Source: Paracoccus sp. UBA889 (GTDB taxonomy: Bacteria > Pseudomonadota > Alphaproteobacteria > Rhodobacterales > Rhodobacteraceae). Taken from it: a DNA stretch of 64,000 nt. The stretch lies in the NCBI GenBank assembly GCA_002294185.1, contig DBFD01000046.1, positions 1 to 64,000 of the forward strand. The letters are read 5' to 3'. The notes beneath the pieces are model-generated. The model made no database searches, was not told the DNA's origin, and saw only the letters and a program-made list of their open reading frames with translations. Shown here in pieces: positions 26,578 through 35,598 of this stretch (position 1 is the first letter of the stretch; each line of letters begins with the position of its first letter). The translations under genes were made by a program, and so were the position numbers.

Positions 26578-28038
26578 TCAGGCCCAGTCGCGGCAGACAT
26601 ATTTGATTTCGGTAAAGGCTTCGAGCCCCTGACGCGCGCCCTCGCGGCCGATCCCGGATTGCTTCATGCCGCCGAAGGGGATCGGCGCGCCGGTGACCTT
26701 GGTGCGGTTCACCGCGACCATGCCGTATTGCAACGCCCGCGTCAGCCGATAGATCCGGCGCGGGTCGTGGCTGTGAAGATAGGCGACCAGCCCGTATTCG
26801 GTGGCATTGGCCCGCGCGATCACCTCGTCCTCGGTGTCGAACGGACTCAGCGCGGCGACGGGACCAAAGGTTTCCTGCGACATGATCGCGGCCTCGTCTG
26901 GCACATCGGCCAGAACCGTCGGCCTGAAGAACAGCGGCCCCTGGGCCTCGTCCACTCCACCCCCGGTCAGCAGCCGCGCGCCCTTGGCCAGGGCATCCTC
27001 GACATGCGCCATCTGCTTTTCGATCTGGCGGTCATGGATCAGCGGGCCGATATCGGGATCTCTCATGCCCGGTGCCAGGGTCAGCTTTTCGACTGCGGCG
27101 GTGAAGCGGGCACAGAAATCGTCATAGATGTCGCGCTGGATATAGAAGCGGTTCGCGCCCAGGCAATCCTGTCCCGAGGTCGCGAATTTCGCCTTGATGC
27201 CCTCGGCCACGGCCCGGTCCAGATCGGCGCCCTTGAAGACGATGAACGGCGCGTGTCCGCCCAGTTCCATGACCAGACGTTTCACCGTATCGGCCGATTG
27301 GCGATAAAGCAGCCGCCCGATCTCGGTCGATCCGGTAAAGGACAGGGCCCGGACGCGGGTATCGGCGGTCCATTCGCCGACGATGGTCGCGGCGTCGCCG
27401 ATGACGGTGTTGACCACGCCTTCGGGAAACCCCGCGCGGCGGGCCAGTTCCGCAAGGGCCAGCGCCGAGAGCGGGGTCTCGGCCGAGGGGTGGATGATGA
27501 CGGTGCAGCCCGCGCCAAGCGCGGCCGCGGCCTTGCGGGTGATCATCGCGCAGGGAAAATTCCATGGCGTGACCAGCGCGGCGACACCCACCGGCTCGCG
27601 CCACAATTCCATCTCTGCGTCCGGCAGGTGGCTGGTCACGCCTTCGATGTTCGGGCGCAGCGCCTCTTCGGCATAGAATTGCACGAAGCTGGCGGCGTAT
27701 TCGATCTCGCCCCGCGCCTCGCTGATCGGCTTGCCCTGTTCGGCCACCATGATCCGGGCAAGATCCTCTTTCGCCTCGACGATCATGGCGTGCCAGCGAT
27801 GCAGGATCTGCGCCCGGTGCTGGGGCAGCATCGCGGACCATCCGGCAAACGCCGCCTGCGCGGCATCGATGGCAGCGCGGGCGCCGTCGCGGTCGCTGAT
27901 GGCCACCTTGGCGATGACCTCGCCGGTCGCGGGATCGCGCACGGCCATCCGGCCCTCGCCGGCGAAATCGCCCTGGCCGGGCAGCAGGCCGGAATCGGCG
28001 ATCCGGTCGGTCAGTCGGGAAGACATGTCGTCAAGCAT
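26578..28038 (-). CDS. doeC: Semialdehyde dehydrogenase, ectoine catabolism (DoeC/Ssd)
   Basis: A 486-residue aldehyde dehydrogenase close to NAD(P)-dependent succinate-semialdehyde dehydrogenases. [36 protein letters not shown], the catalytic Glu in [13 protein letters not shown] and the catalytic Cys in [13 protein letters not shown] are present. In this cluster it should oxidise aspartate semialdehyde to aspartate. A very strong AAGGAGGTG site precedes the ATG at 28036-28038; the open frame before it is not used. It lies 25 bp before doeD and is in the same transcript. Confidence 0.88.
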   Translation of the reverse strand: MLDDMSSRLTDRIADSGLLPGQGDFAGEGRMAVRDPATGEVIAKVAISDRDGARAAIDAAQAAFAGWSAMLPQHRAQILHRWHAMIVEAKEDLARIMVAEQGKPISEARGEIEYAASFVQFYAEEALRPNIEGVTSHLPDAEMELWREPVGVAALVTPWNFPCAMITRKAAAALGAGCTVIIHPSAETPLSALALAELARRAGFPEGVVNTVIGDAATIVGEWTADTRVRALSFTGSTEIGRLLYRQSADTVKRLVMELGGHAPFIVFKGADLDRAVAEGIKAKFATSGQDCLGANRFYIQRDIYDDFCARFTAAVEKLTLAPGMRDPDIGPLIHDRQIEKQMAHVEDALAKGARLLTGGGVDEAQGPLFFRPTVLADVPDEAAIMSQETFGPVAALSPFDTEDEVIARANATEYGLVAYLHSHDPRRIYRLTRALQYGMVAVNRTKVTGAPIPFGGMKQSGIGREGARQGLEAFTEIKYVCRDWA

Positions 28039-28140
28039 CGTGCACCTCCTTGCCTGACACGGATCTAGGTGCCGCGCGGGGGAGGAATTCTCCAAAGTCG
28101 GTCGCCGCCGCAGAAAAATCCTCTGCTCCGGCGGTTTCTT

Positions 28141-28197
28141 CGTTGCGGAAATACCCTGGGGTGAGGCGCGGCACGCGCCGAGGGGCAAGGCCCCTCA
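28141..28197 (-). terminator. Hairpin plus GGTATTT-box element, copy 3
   Basis: The stop codon of the leftward Lrp-type gene opens directly into the stem GGGGCCTTGCCCC, followed by a second small palindrome (GGCGCGTGCCGCGCC) and CCCCAGGGTATTTCC. It is a diverged third copy of the 2.3 and 25.1 kb elements, in the same orientation and also at a gene 3' end. Confidence 0.45.
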
Positions 28198-28683
28198 GCC
28201 CTCGCCTCCGCCCAGCAGCGCCAGCGCCGGCGGCAGATCCTTGACCGGCTTGGTCACGATATAGCTGTAATAGCGCCGCAGCCCGGCGGGGCTTTCCAGC
28301 AGATTGTCCATCAGGTCCTGAAATGCCGCGACATCGGTCGATACGACCTGCATCAGGTAATCATAGCCGCCGCCGATGGCCCAGCAGCCGGTGATCTCGT
28401 CCATCCGCGCCACGGTGCGCTCGAAGGTCCGGAAACTCTCGGTCCGGTGAGTGTCCAGTTCCACCATCACGAAGACCTGCACATGCGGCGCCAGCCCGGC
28501 AAGCGCGATCTCGGCGCGATAGCCACGGATAAGCCCGGCCTGTTCCAGCCGCTTCATGCGTTCCCAGCAGGGCGTCGGCGACAGGTTCACCCGCGACGCA
28601 AGCTCGGTCTTCGAGATGCGGCCCTCGCGCGCCAAGGTCGCGAGAATGGCGATGTCACGATCATCGAGGCGAAGCGGCGTCAT
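28195..28683 (-). CDS. asnR: Lrp/AsnC-family regulator of ectoine catabolism (AsnR/DoeX)
   Basis: The 162-residue product has an N-terminal helix-turn-helix (LDDRDIAILATLAREGRISKTELASRVNLSPTPCWERMKRL) and a C-terminal RAM domain (VMVELDTH, GCWAIGGGYDYLMQVV). An AsnC-type regulator is a standing member of ectoine catabolic clusters, called asnR or doeX; its likely effectors are pathway intermediates. It probably leads the asnR-doeC-doeD transcript, although 156 bp and repeat copy 3 separate it from doeC. A longer frame up to 28740 exists, but the ATG at 28681-28683 matches family starts. Confidence 0.87.
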   Translation of the reverse strand: MTPLRLDDRDIAILATLAREGRISKTELASRVNLSPTPCWERMKRLEQAGLIRGYRAEIALAGLAPHVQVFVMVELDTHRTESFRTFERTVARMDEITGCWAIGGGYDYLMQVVSTDVAAFQDLMDNLLESPAGLRRYYSYIVTKPVKDLPPALALLGGGEG

Positions 28684-28748
28684 GATCCGCTTGTTTCCGC
28701 CGCCCCGGCCAATGTCAATCTGGACAAGCCGCCGCCGCATCGCGAATC
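28684..28748. promoter_or_regulatory. Divergent asnR-enuR control region
   Basis: Only 65 bp separate the two regulator genes. On the minus strand it contains TTGTCCAGATTGACATTGG, which includes ATTGACAT (28712-28719), the same 8-mer found upstream of uehA at 30189-30196, here next to a TTGTC. It may hold the asnR -35 box and a shared operator. Confidence 0.4.
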
Positions 28749-30152
28749 ATGCGGTCCATGTCGCATTGGCCGCTCACCCGCGAGGACATCTCGCGCCCCG
28801 CCTATCGAAGCCTTGCCCAGGGCCTTGCCGCCGCCATCGATTCGGGCAGCCTGCGCGCCGGAGAGAAATTGCCGCCGCATCGCGATCTGGCCTGGCGGCT
28901 GGGTGTCTCGGTCCAGACGGTCAGTCGCGCCTATGAGGAACTGATCCGCGCCGACCTGATCTCGGGCGAGGTGGGGCGGGGGACATTCGTGAAATCCGGC
29001 CCGCGCGAGACGGTCGAGGTGCCGTGGTTCCGCGCCGCCACCGACCGTCCGCCGATCGATCTGTCGATGATGACCCCGGTCCGCCTGCCCGCCATTGCCG
29101 AGGCCTGGCGCGATAGTCTTGTCCGCCTCTCCGACAGGCTGCCCGATGGCGCGATCCATTCCTTTCGCCCGCGCCAGACGATGGCCCTCTACGGCGGCAT
29201 GGCGGCGGCCTGGCTGGCACGCTGCGGCCTGGTCGTGCCGGCGCAGCGCATCCTGATCACCAACGGCACCACGCCCGCCATGTTCGTGGCGCTGATGAGC
29301 GCGCTGAAACCGGGCGACGAGATCGCCACCGAAAGTTCGACCTGCCACACGCTGAAACCGGCGGCCAGGCATCTGCATCTGCGTCTGCGCGGCGTTCCCG
29401 GCGACGAGGCGGGAATGGATCCGGGCGCGCTGTCAAAGGTCGTGCGTGCCTCGGCCGGGCGGGTGAAGGCGGTGTTTCTGCTGCCGTCGGGGGCGGGCCC
29501 CTTCGCGCGGATGATGGATCGCGACCGGCGGCAGGCGCTGGCCTGCGCGGCGCGCGAGGCCGGCCTGATCATTCTGGAAAGCGATCCGACGGGACCGGTC
29601 GCGCGGCGCCGTCCTCCGCCCGTGTCCCATTTCGCGCCCGAACGCAGCTTCTACTTTACCGGCTTGTCGAAATGCCTGTCGCCGGGATTGCGGCTGGGTT
29701 TTCTGACCATGCCCGAAACGCTGGCAGAGCGCGCGCTGAACCGGCATCTGTCGCTGGCCTGGATGGCCACGCCGCTGATGGCCGAGATCGCGCAGGACTG
29801 GATCGCCAGCGGCGTGGCGGACCGTCTTCTGGCCGCCCAACGGATCGAGCTTGCGGGCCGAAACCGGCTGGCGCAGCGTCTGCTGGACGGGCGCAGCGCG
29901 GGCTTTCCGCATGGCCTGCACCGTTGGCTGCCGCTGCCGCCGGGCACCGACGAACGCGCGTTGCTGGACCGCGCGCTGGACCGCGGCGTGGCGGTGGCGC
30001 CGGGCAGCGGCTTTGCCGTCACCGACCGCGATCCGGCGCTGCGGATCTGCCTCGGCGCGGCGCCCTTGCGAGAGATGGAACGGGGGCTTTCGATCCTGGC
30101 CGGGATCCTGCCCGAAAGTCGGCCCGAGGGCCGTCCCGGACCATCCGTTTGA
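28749..30152 (+). CDS. enuR: MocR/GntR-type PLP-dependent regulator of ectoine utilisation (EnuR)
   Basis: A 467-residue MocR protein. The N-terminal GntR winged helix (PAYRSLAQGLAAAIDSGSLRAGEKLPPHRDLAWRLGVSVQTVSRAYEEL, residues about 18-62) is fused to a type-I aminotransferase fold with the PLP lysine in YFTGLSKCLSPGLRLGF. EnuR of Ruegeria is a PLP-containing repressor of the ectoine genes, released by pathway intermediates such as N-acetyl-diaminobutyrate and diaminobutyrate. The position directly upstream of uehABC fits. A second ATG three codons in is an equal start choice. Confidence 0.88.
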   Translation: MRSMSHWPLTREDISRPAYRSLAQGLAAAIDSGSLRAGEKLPPHRDLAWRLGVSVQTVSRAYEELIRADLISGEVGRGTFVKSGPRETVEVPWFRAATDRPPIDLSMMTPVRLPAIAEAWRDSLVRLSDRLPDGAIHSFRPRQTMALYGGMAAAWLARCGLVVPAQRILITNGTTPAMFVALMSALKPGDEIATESSTCHTLKPAARHLHLRLRGVPGDEAGMDPGALSKVVRASAGRVKAVFLLPSGAGPFARMMDRDRRQALACAAREAGLIILESDPTGPVARRRPPPVSHFAPERSFYFTGLSKCLSPGLRLGFLTMPETLAERALNRHLSLAWMATPLMAEIAQDWIASGVADRLLAAQRIELAGRNRLAQRLLDGRSAGFPHGLHRWLPLPPGTDERALLDRALDRGVAVAPGSGFAVTDRDPALRICLGAAPLREMERGLSILAGILPESRPEGRPGPSV

Positions 30153-30166
30153 CACCCGGCCCCCGA

Positions 30167-30197
30167 ATTGTCATGGTTTAATATAGAAATTGACATG
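30167..30197 (+). promoter_or_regulatory. Candidate EnuR operator/promoter upstream of uehA
   Basis: An unusually AT-rich stretch in the enuR-uehA gap carries two near-identical boxes, ATTGTCATG (30167-30175) and ATTGACATG (30189-30197), exactly 22 bp apart, so they lie on one face of the helix. The second contains a perfect TTGACA -35 box. Assignment to EnuR is inference. Confidence 0.45.
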
Positions 30198-30314
30198 CAA
30201 AGGGCTTGGTCCGAACTGTCGAGACAAGCCAGTCCGGGCAGGAACGACCCGGAGCCTGCAAACCCGAGGTTCCTTGCGCCGTTGCGTCAGGGAGGCCCAT
30301 CAACAGGAGAACAC

Positions 30315-31433
30315 ATGACTTTCAAGACATTGACCGCCGCCAGCCTTGCCGCCCTGGTTCTGGGCGCGGGTTCCGCCATGGCCGAAACCTGGCGCTATGC
30401 CTTCGAAGAGGCGATGGACGAGGTTCAGGGCAAGTTCGCCCAGAAGTTCAAGGAAGAGATCGAGGCCAATTCCGACAACGAGGTTCAGCTGTTCCCGTTC
30501 GGAACGCTGGGCGAATCGGCCGACATCATGGAACAGGCGCAATCGGGCATCCTGCAATTCGTCGATCAGTCCCCCGGTTTTACCGGCGCGCTGATCCCCG
30601 AGGCGCAGGTCTTCTTCGTGCCCTATCTGCTGCCCCAGGATCAGGATACGCTGGTCAGCTTCTTCCGCAATTCCAAGGCCATCAACGAGCTGTTTCCGCC
30701 GCTTTATGCCGATCAGGGTCTTGAGCTTCTGACCATGTTCCCGGAGGGCGAGGTGATGATGACCACGACCACGCCGGTCAAGAGCCCGGCCGATCTGAAC
30801 GAGGTCAAGTTCCGCGTGATGACCAACCCGCTGCTGGTCGAAAGCTACAAGGCCTTTGGCGCGACGCCCACGCCGCTGCCTTGGGGCGAGGTTTACGGCG
30901 CGCTGCAGACCGGCATCATCCAGGGTCAGGAAAATCCCGCCTTCTTCATCGAATCGACGAAGATGTACGAGGTGACCGACTACATCACCCGCGCCGGCCA
31001 CAACAACTTCACCACCGCCGTCATGGCCAACAAGGAATTCTTCGACGGCCTGTCCGACGAAAACAAGAAGGTGGTTCGGGACGCGATTTCGGCCTCGTTC
31101 GACTATATCGTCGATTACCAGAAGGGCCTGACCGAGGAATCGCTGAACAAGATCAAGGAAGCCAAGCCCTCGATCACGATCAACACGCTGACCGAAGAAG
31201 AGCGCAAGCCCTTCAAGGAGACGGCGGCCGATGTCGAGGCGCAGTTCCTCGAGATCGGCGGATCGCAGGCCCAGGCGATCCTGGACCAGATGAAGGCCGA
31301 TCTGGAAGCCGCGGGCAGTGGCGACGCGGCCGCCGCGGCTGGCGGCAGTGACGAGGCCGCCGCGACCGGGGGCGGTGACAGCGCCGCGGCCCCGGCGGAA
31401 GGCACGACCGAGACCGCCCCGGCCGGCAACTAG
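30315..31433 (+). CDS. uehA: Ectoine/5-hydroxyectoine TRAP substrate-binding protein (UehA/TeaA)
   Basis: A 372-residue periplasmic DctP-type binding protein with a 23-residue signal peptide ([19 protein letters not shown], cleavage after AMA). The mature part follows the Halomonas TeaA sequence closely: [77 protein letters not shown] and [19 protein letters not shown]. An AGGAG site precedes the ATG at 30315. The C terminus carries about 40 extra Ala/Gly/Glu-rich residues (from about 332) that TeaA lacks. Confidence 0.94.
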   Translation: MTFKTLTAASLAALVLGAGSAMAETWRYAFEEAMDEVQGKFAQKFKEEIEANSDNEVQLFPFGTLGESADIMEQAQSGILQFVDQSPGFTGALIPEAQVFFVPYLLPQDQDTLVSFFRNSKAINELFPPLYADQGLELLTMFPEGEVMMTTTTPVKSPADLNEVKFRVMTNPLLVESYKAFGATPTPLPWGEVYGALQTGIIQGQENPAFFIESTKMYEVTDYITRAGHNNFTTAVMANKEFFDGLSDENKKVVRDAISASFDYIVDYQKGLTEESLNKIKEAKPSITINTLTEEERKPFKETAADVEAQFLEIGGSQAQAILDQMKADLEAAGSGDAAAAAGGSDEAAATGGGDSAAAPAEGTTETAPAGN

Positions 31434-31460
31434 CCCCGGCCCGTGCCACGACAGGGGGTC

Positions 31461-31478
31461 CGGCCACATGCGTGGCCG
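31461..31478 (+). promoter_or_regulatory. Intercistronic hairpin between uehA and uehB
   Basis: CGGCCAC-ATGC-GTGGCCG forms a perfect 7-bp stem with a 4-base loop, 28 bp after the uehA stop. There is no T-run. Such a stem commonly protects the 3' end of a binding-protein message so that more UehA than membrane subunits is made. Confidence 0.5.
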
Positions 31479-31519
31479 ATCCCATGCAGGTTATCCGTTC
31501 ACAGCATGGGATCCCGGCC

Positions 31520-32170
31520 ATGACGCTTGACGACAAGCATGCCCCCAAGCCCGATCCCGATATCGTCGCCGCGGCCGAAATGGCGGGCGGCGATGACGAT
31601 ATCGACGATTCCAAATATGTTTCGGGGCTGCCCGGACCGCTGGGCGCGATCGATGTGGCCATCGCCCGGATCGAGGCGGTGCTGCTGGCAATCGGGGTCC
31701 TGCTGATGGCGCTGAACACGATGGCCAATGTCGTCGGTCGCTACCTTCTGGGCCAGAGCATCTTCTTTTCCGAGGAACTGAACCAGGCGCTGATCATCCT
31801 GATCACCTTCGCGGGCATTTCCTACGCCGCGCGGCATGGCCGGCATATCCGCATGTCGGCCTTTTTCGACGCCCTGCCGTTCCGGCTGCGCAAGATGATG
31901 ATGATCCTGATTTCCGCCCTGACGGCGGCGGTTATGCTGCTGCTGGCCTGGTATGCGATGGATTACGTGCTGACGCAGGCCTCGCGCGGGCGGGTGCTGC
32001 CGGCGCTGCAGATCCCGCAATGGTGGATCATCGTCTGGGCACCGCTGGGTTTTTTCCTGACCGGCCTGCAATACACGCTGACCACGATCAAGAACATGAT
32101 CGACCGCGACATCTGGCTGTCCACCAGCACGCTGGAAGGCTATGACGACAGCGTGGAAGAGGAGGTCTGA
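31520..32170 (+). CDS. uehB: Ectoine TRAP transporter small membrane subunit
   Basis: A 216-residue DctQ-type subunit with four predicted membrane helices ([85 protein letters not shown]) after an acidic N-terminal tail. It pairs with UehC in the inner membrane. I start at the ATG at 31520; the frame is open to a GTG at 31472 inside the hairpin region and this remains possible. Confidence 0.85.
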   Translation: MTLDDKHAPKPDPDIVAAAEMAGGDDDIDDSKYVSGLPGPLGAIDVAIARIEAVLLAIGVLLMALNTMANVVGRYLLGQSIFFSEELNQALIILITFAGISYAARHGRHIRMSAFFDALPFRLRKMMMILISALTAAVMLLLAWYAMDYVLTQASRGRVLPALQIPQWWIIVWAPLGFFLTGLQYTLTTIKNMIDRDIWLSTSTLEGYDDSVEEEV

Positions 32171-32173
32171 GCG

Positions 32174-33463
32174 ATGATGACCTGGGCAATCTTCGGCACC
32201 ATGATCGTCCTTCTGCTGCTGGGCTTTCCGATGATGATCCCGCTGATCGCGGGCTCGCTGATCGGCTTCGTCACGCTGTTCGGCGGCTTTTCGCAGCTGG
32301 ATACGATGATCCAGCAGATCCTGGGCGGCATCAGGCCCGCCAGCCTGATCGCGGTGCCGATGTTCATCTTCGCCGCCGACATCATGACGCGCGGCCAGTC
32401 GGCGAATCGCCTGATCGATCTGGTGATGGCCTTCGTCGGGCATCTCAGGGGCGGGCTTGCGATCTCGACCGCGGGGGCCTGCACCATGTTCGGCGCCGTC
32501 TCAGGCTCGACCCAGGCCACCGTCGTGGCGGTCGGCGGACCGCTGCGGCCGCGGATGCTGAAGGCGGGCTACAATGACAGCTTCGTCCTTGCGCTGATCG
32601 TGAATTCCTCGGACATCGCCTTTCTGATCCCGCCCTCGATCGGGATGATCATCTACGGCGTCGTCTCGGGCACCTCGATTTCGGAATTGTTCATCGCGGG
32701 CATCGGGCCGGGGCTGCTGATCCTGCTGATGTTCTCGGTCTACAGCTACATCTACGCGGTGCGGAACGACGTGCCCACACTGCCCAAGTCGAGTTGGGGC
32801 GAACGCGGGCAGGCCGTGTTGCGCGCGCTCTGGCCGCTGGGCTTTCCGGCGATCATCATCGGCGGCATCTATGGCGGCATCTTCTCGCCGACCGAGGCTG
32901 CCGCCGCCTGCGTTCTCTACGCGCTGTTTCTGGAAATGATCGTCTTTCGCGAACTGAGCGTGAAGCAACTTTACGCCACCGCGAAATCGACCGGGCTGAT
33001 CACGGCGGTGGTGTTCATCCTGGTGGGCGCCGGCGCGGCCTTCAGCTATGTCATCAGTTTCGCGCAGATCCCGCAGCAAGTCCTGGAAAGTATCGGCATC
33101 AACGAGATGGGCGCATACGGCGTGCTGTTCACCATCTCGATCGCCTTCTTCATCGGCTGCATGTTCGTCGATCCGATCGTGGTGATCCTGGTCTTCGTGC
33201 CGATCTTCGCGCCGGTGGTGCAGTCGGTCGGCCTGGATCCGGTCCTGGTCGGCACGATCATCACCCTTCAGGTGGCGATCGGCAGTGCCACACCGCCTTT
33301 CGGCGCCGATATCTTCACCGCCATCGCGGTCTTCAAACGGCCCTATATCGATGTGATCCGGGGCACGCCGCCGTTCATCCTGATGCTGCTGACGGTGGCC
33401 GTGCTGCTGATCTTCTTCCCGCAGATCGCGCTGTTCCTGCGCGATCTGGCCTTCGACAAGTAG
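32174..33463 (+). CDS. uehC: Ectoine TRAP transporter large membrane subunit
   Basis: A 429-residue DctM-type permease that drives Na+-coupled uptake of ectoine delivered by UehA. It is hydrophobic throughout, with family motifs GGIRPASLIAVPMFIFAADIM, MFGAVSGSTQATVVAVGGPL, NSSDIAFLIPPSIGMIIYGVVSGTS and GSATPPFGADIFTAIAVFKRPY. The gene begins 3 bp after uehB. Confidence 0.93.
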   Translation: MMTWAIFGTMIVLLLLGFPMMIPLIAGSLIGFVTLFGGFSQLDTMIQQILGGIRPASLIAVPMFIFAADIMTRGQSANRLIDLVMAFVGHLRGGLAISTAGACTMFGAVSGSTQATVVAVGGPLRPRMLKAGYNDSFVLALIVNSSDIAFLIPPSIGMIIYGVVSGTSISELFIAGIGPGLLILLMFSVYSYIYAVRNDVPTLPKSSWGERGQAVLRALWPLGFPAIIIGGIYGGIFSPTEAAAACVLYALFLEMIVFRELSVKQLYATAKSTGLITAVVFILVGAGAAFSYVISFAQIPQQVLESIGINEMGAYGVLFTISIAFFIGCMFVDPIVVILVFVPIFAPVVQSVGLDPVLVGTIITLQVAIGSATPPFGADIFTAIAVFKRPYIDVIRGTPPFILMLLTVAVLLIFFPQIALFLRDLAFDK

Positions 33464-33472
33464 AGGCGCGCG

Positions 33473-33916
33473 ATGTTTCGGAAAATCCTCGTCGGCTATG
33501 ACGGTTCGAACGGGTCGCACCGGGCCCTGACGCAGGCGGTCGAGATGGCCAAGCTGTGCGATGCACAACTGATCATCCTGACCGTCTATCGGCATCACTC
33601 GATGCTGGAAGCCTCGCTGTCGATGGTGCGCGGCTCGCTGGAGCCGGGCGGCAACCTGGACGAGGCCATGCGATCGACCGCGCGCAACGCGGCCGATTAT
33701 GCGAAAAGTCATGCCCGGGATGCCGGCGTGGTGCAGGTCAGCGCCTTCATCAAGGCCGGCCCTCCGGCGCGCACGCTGATTTCGGTCGCGCATGAAAAGG
33801 GCTGCGATCTGATCGTGGTCGGATCGCGCGGGCTGGGCGCCACCGAGAATTACCTGCTGGGATCGGTCAGTCACAAGGTCACCGGCCTTGCCGCCTGTCC
33901 GGTGCTGGTCGTCTGA
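33473..33916 (+). CDS. teaD: Universal stress protein linked to ectoine transport (TeaD-like)
   Basis: A 147-residue single UspA domain. KILVGYDGSNGSHRAL opens it and the ATP-binding signature GSRGLGATENYLLGSVSHKV closes it. In Halomonas the homologue TeaD binds ATP and regulates the TeaABC transporter. The gene lies 9 bp after uehC in the operon, the standard place for this partner. Confidence 0.92.
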   Translation: MFRKILVGYDGSNGSHRALTQAVEMAKLCDAQLIILTVYRHHSMLEASLSMVRGSLEPGGNLDEAMRSTARNAADYAKSHARDAGVVQVSAFIKAGPPARTLISVAHEKGCDLIVVGSRGLGATENYLLGSVSHKVTGLAACPVLVV

Positions 33917-33931
33917 AGGGACAAACGGAAG

Positions 33932-34636
33932 ATGTGGCGCGACGACGTGAACCGCTTCGGCCTGATCGCGCTGGCGACGGACCTGACCATCGAGGGCGAC
34001 GCGCAGCGGCTGCTGCCGCCGGGCTGCCGGCTGCATGTCACCCGGATCGCCTTTGACAATCCCACCACCGCCGAAAACCTGAAGAAGACCGGCCCGCATC
34101 TGAAAGCGGCCTCGGACCTTCTGGTGCCGGGGGTCGCGCTGAAGGGCATCGCCTTCGGCTGCACCTCGGCCTCGGCGGTGCTGGGCGATGGCGTGCAGCA
34201 GGCCATCGGTTCGCGCGCGCCGGTCAGCACCCCGGTCGCGGCGGCGCTGCGCGGATTCGCGGCTCTGGGCGTCACCCGGATCGCCCTGATGACCCCCTAT
34301 CTGCGCGAGACCACCGATCTGGTCGGCGATCATTTTCAGGCCAACGGCCTTGACGTGGTGTCGCGCCGGTCGATGGGACATGCCGATGACCGCGACATGG
34401 CCTTGCTGTCGGCCGACGAGATCGTCGAATTCGCGCAGGCATCGGATCATCCGCAGGCAGAGGCGCTGTTCATGTCCTGCACCGCGCTGCCGGCGGTTTC
34501 GGTGATCGAGCGGCTGGAAGAGACGATCGGCAAGCCGGTGCTCAGTTCGAACCTGGCCCTGTTCTGGTCGATGCTGGACATCGCCCGCATCCCGGCCCAG
34601 GGAACGGGGCGATTGTTTCAGGTGCGGACATGGTGA
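33932..34636 (+). CDS. eutA: Ectoine utilisation protein EutA (Asp/Glu racemase, maleate isomerase family)
   Basis: A 234-residue member of the Asp/Glu racemase superfamily, near maleate isomerase and arylmalonate decarboxylase. Both catalytic cysteines are present, in IAFGCTSASAVLGDG and LFMSCTALPAVSVIERLEE, with PVSTPVAAALRGFAALGVTRIALMTPY between. In ectoine clusters EutA, EutB and EutC travel together and are proposed to convert 5-hydroxyectoine into the ectoine route; the chemistry is not proven. It overlaps eutB by 7 bp. Confidence 0.9.
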   Translation: MWRDDVNRFGLIALATDLTIEGDAQRLLPPGCRLHVTRIAFDNPTTAENLKKTGPHLKAASDLLVPGVALKGIAFGCTSASAVLGDGVQQAIGSRAPVSTPVAAALRGFAALGVTRIALMTPYLRETTDLVGDHFQANGLDVVSRRSMGHADDRDMALLSADEIVEFAQASDHPQAEALFMSCTALPAVSVIERLEETIGKPVLSSNLALFWSMLDIARIPAQGTGRLFQVRTW

Positions 34637-35598
34637 CGCTGGACGATATCCTGGCGGCCTCGGAACGCATCCGCGACATGGTGCGTGTGACGCCCGTCAA
34701 GGCTGCGCCCGGCCTGTCGCGGCTGGCCGGGGGGCCGGTCTGGCTGAAATGCGAACACCGGCAGGAAACCGGCGCGTTCAAGCTGCGCGGGGCGTCGAAT
34801 GCGGCGGCGCGGCTGGGCGAGGTGGCAGGGGTGACGACCGCCTCGACCGGCAATCACGGCCGCGCACTGGCCCATGCGGCCCGTCAGCTTGGCCTGCCGG
34901 CGGTGATCTGCGTCTCGCGACTGGTGCCGCAGAACAAGCTGGACGCGATCCGGGCCCTTGACGCCGAGGCCCGTGTGATCGGGGCCTCGCAGGACGAGGC
35001 CTTCGACGAAGCGCGGCGGTTGCAGCGCGAGGAAGGCTTTGCGCTGATCCCGCCCTTCGATCATCCCGATGTCATCGCCGGGCAGGGGACACTGGGACTG
35101 GAAATCCTGGACCAGATCCCCGATGCCGCGGCCATCGCGGTGCCGCTGTCGGGCGGCGGATTGCTGGCCGGTGTGGCGCTGGCGGCCAAGGCCCGTCGGC
35201 CTGCCATCCGCATCATCGGGATCAGCATGGAACGCGGCGCGGCCATGGCGGCCAGCCTGAAGGCCGGCCATCCGGTCGCGGTTCCCGAACAGCAGACGCT
35301 GGCCGACAGTCTGGGCGGCGGAATCGGGCTGAAGAATCGCCTGACCTTCGGCCTGTGCCGCGACCTGATGGACGACCTGATCCTGCTGACCGAGGATGAA
35401 ATCGCCGCCGGCATCCGCCACCTGTCGGTCGAGGAGGACGAGATGGTCGAGGGCGCGGCGGCGGTCGGCGCGGCGGCGATCCTTGCCGGCAGGCTGCGGG
35501 CCGTGGATGGCCCGCTGGTGTTGATCCTGTCCGGCCAGAACATAGACCCGGCCCGCCACGCGGCCATCGTCAGGGGCGCGGCATGTCCGACATCCTGA
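34630..35598 (+). CDS. eutB: Ectoine utilisation protein EutB (threonine dehydratase-like PLP enzyme)
   Basis: A 322-residue fold-type II PLP enzyme. The PLP lysine is in ETGAFKLRGASNAAARL (about residue 55), the phosphate-binding loop in PLSGGGLLAGVAL, and ASTGNHGRALAHAARQLG holds the substrate site. It resembles threonine/serine dehydratases but lacks the C-terminal ACT region. It starts inside the eutA end and ends inside eutC, so all three are translationally coupled. Confidence 0.9.
   Translation: MVTLDDILAASERIRDMVRVTPVKAAPGLSRLAGGPVWLKCEHRQETGAFKLRGASNAAARLGEVAGVTTASTGNHGRALAHAARQLGLPAVICVSRLVPQNKLDAIRALDAEARVIGASQDEAFDEARRLQREEGFALIPPFDHPDVIAGQGTLGLEILDQIPDAAAIAVPLSGGGLLAGVALAAKARRPAIRIIGISMERGAAMAASLKAGHPVAVPEQQTLADSLGGGIGLKNRLTFGLCRDLMDDLILLTEDEIAAGIRHLSVEEDEMVEGAAAVGAAAILAGRLRAVDGPLVLILSGQNIDPARHAAIVRGAACPTS

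Noticed and set aside
25182..28038. Reading the aminotransferase and aldehyde dehydrogenase as gabT/gabD (GABA catabolism)
   Set aside because: The families fit, but the adjacent asnR, enuR, uehABC, eutABC, doeA and doeB genes match the ectoine cluster, in which these two genes (atf, ssd) have a defined place.
30315..33463. Annotating the TRAP system as a generic C4-dicarboxylate transporter
   Set aside because: The binding protein follows the TeaA/UehA sequence over its whole length and is followed by the TeaD-like stress protein and ectoine enzymes.
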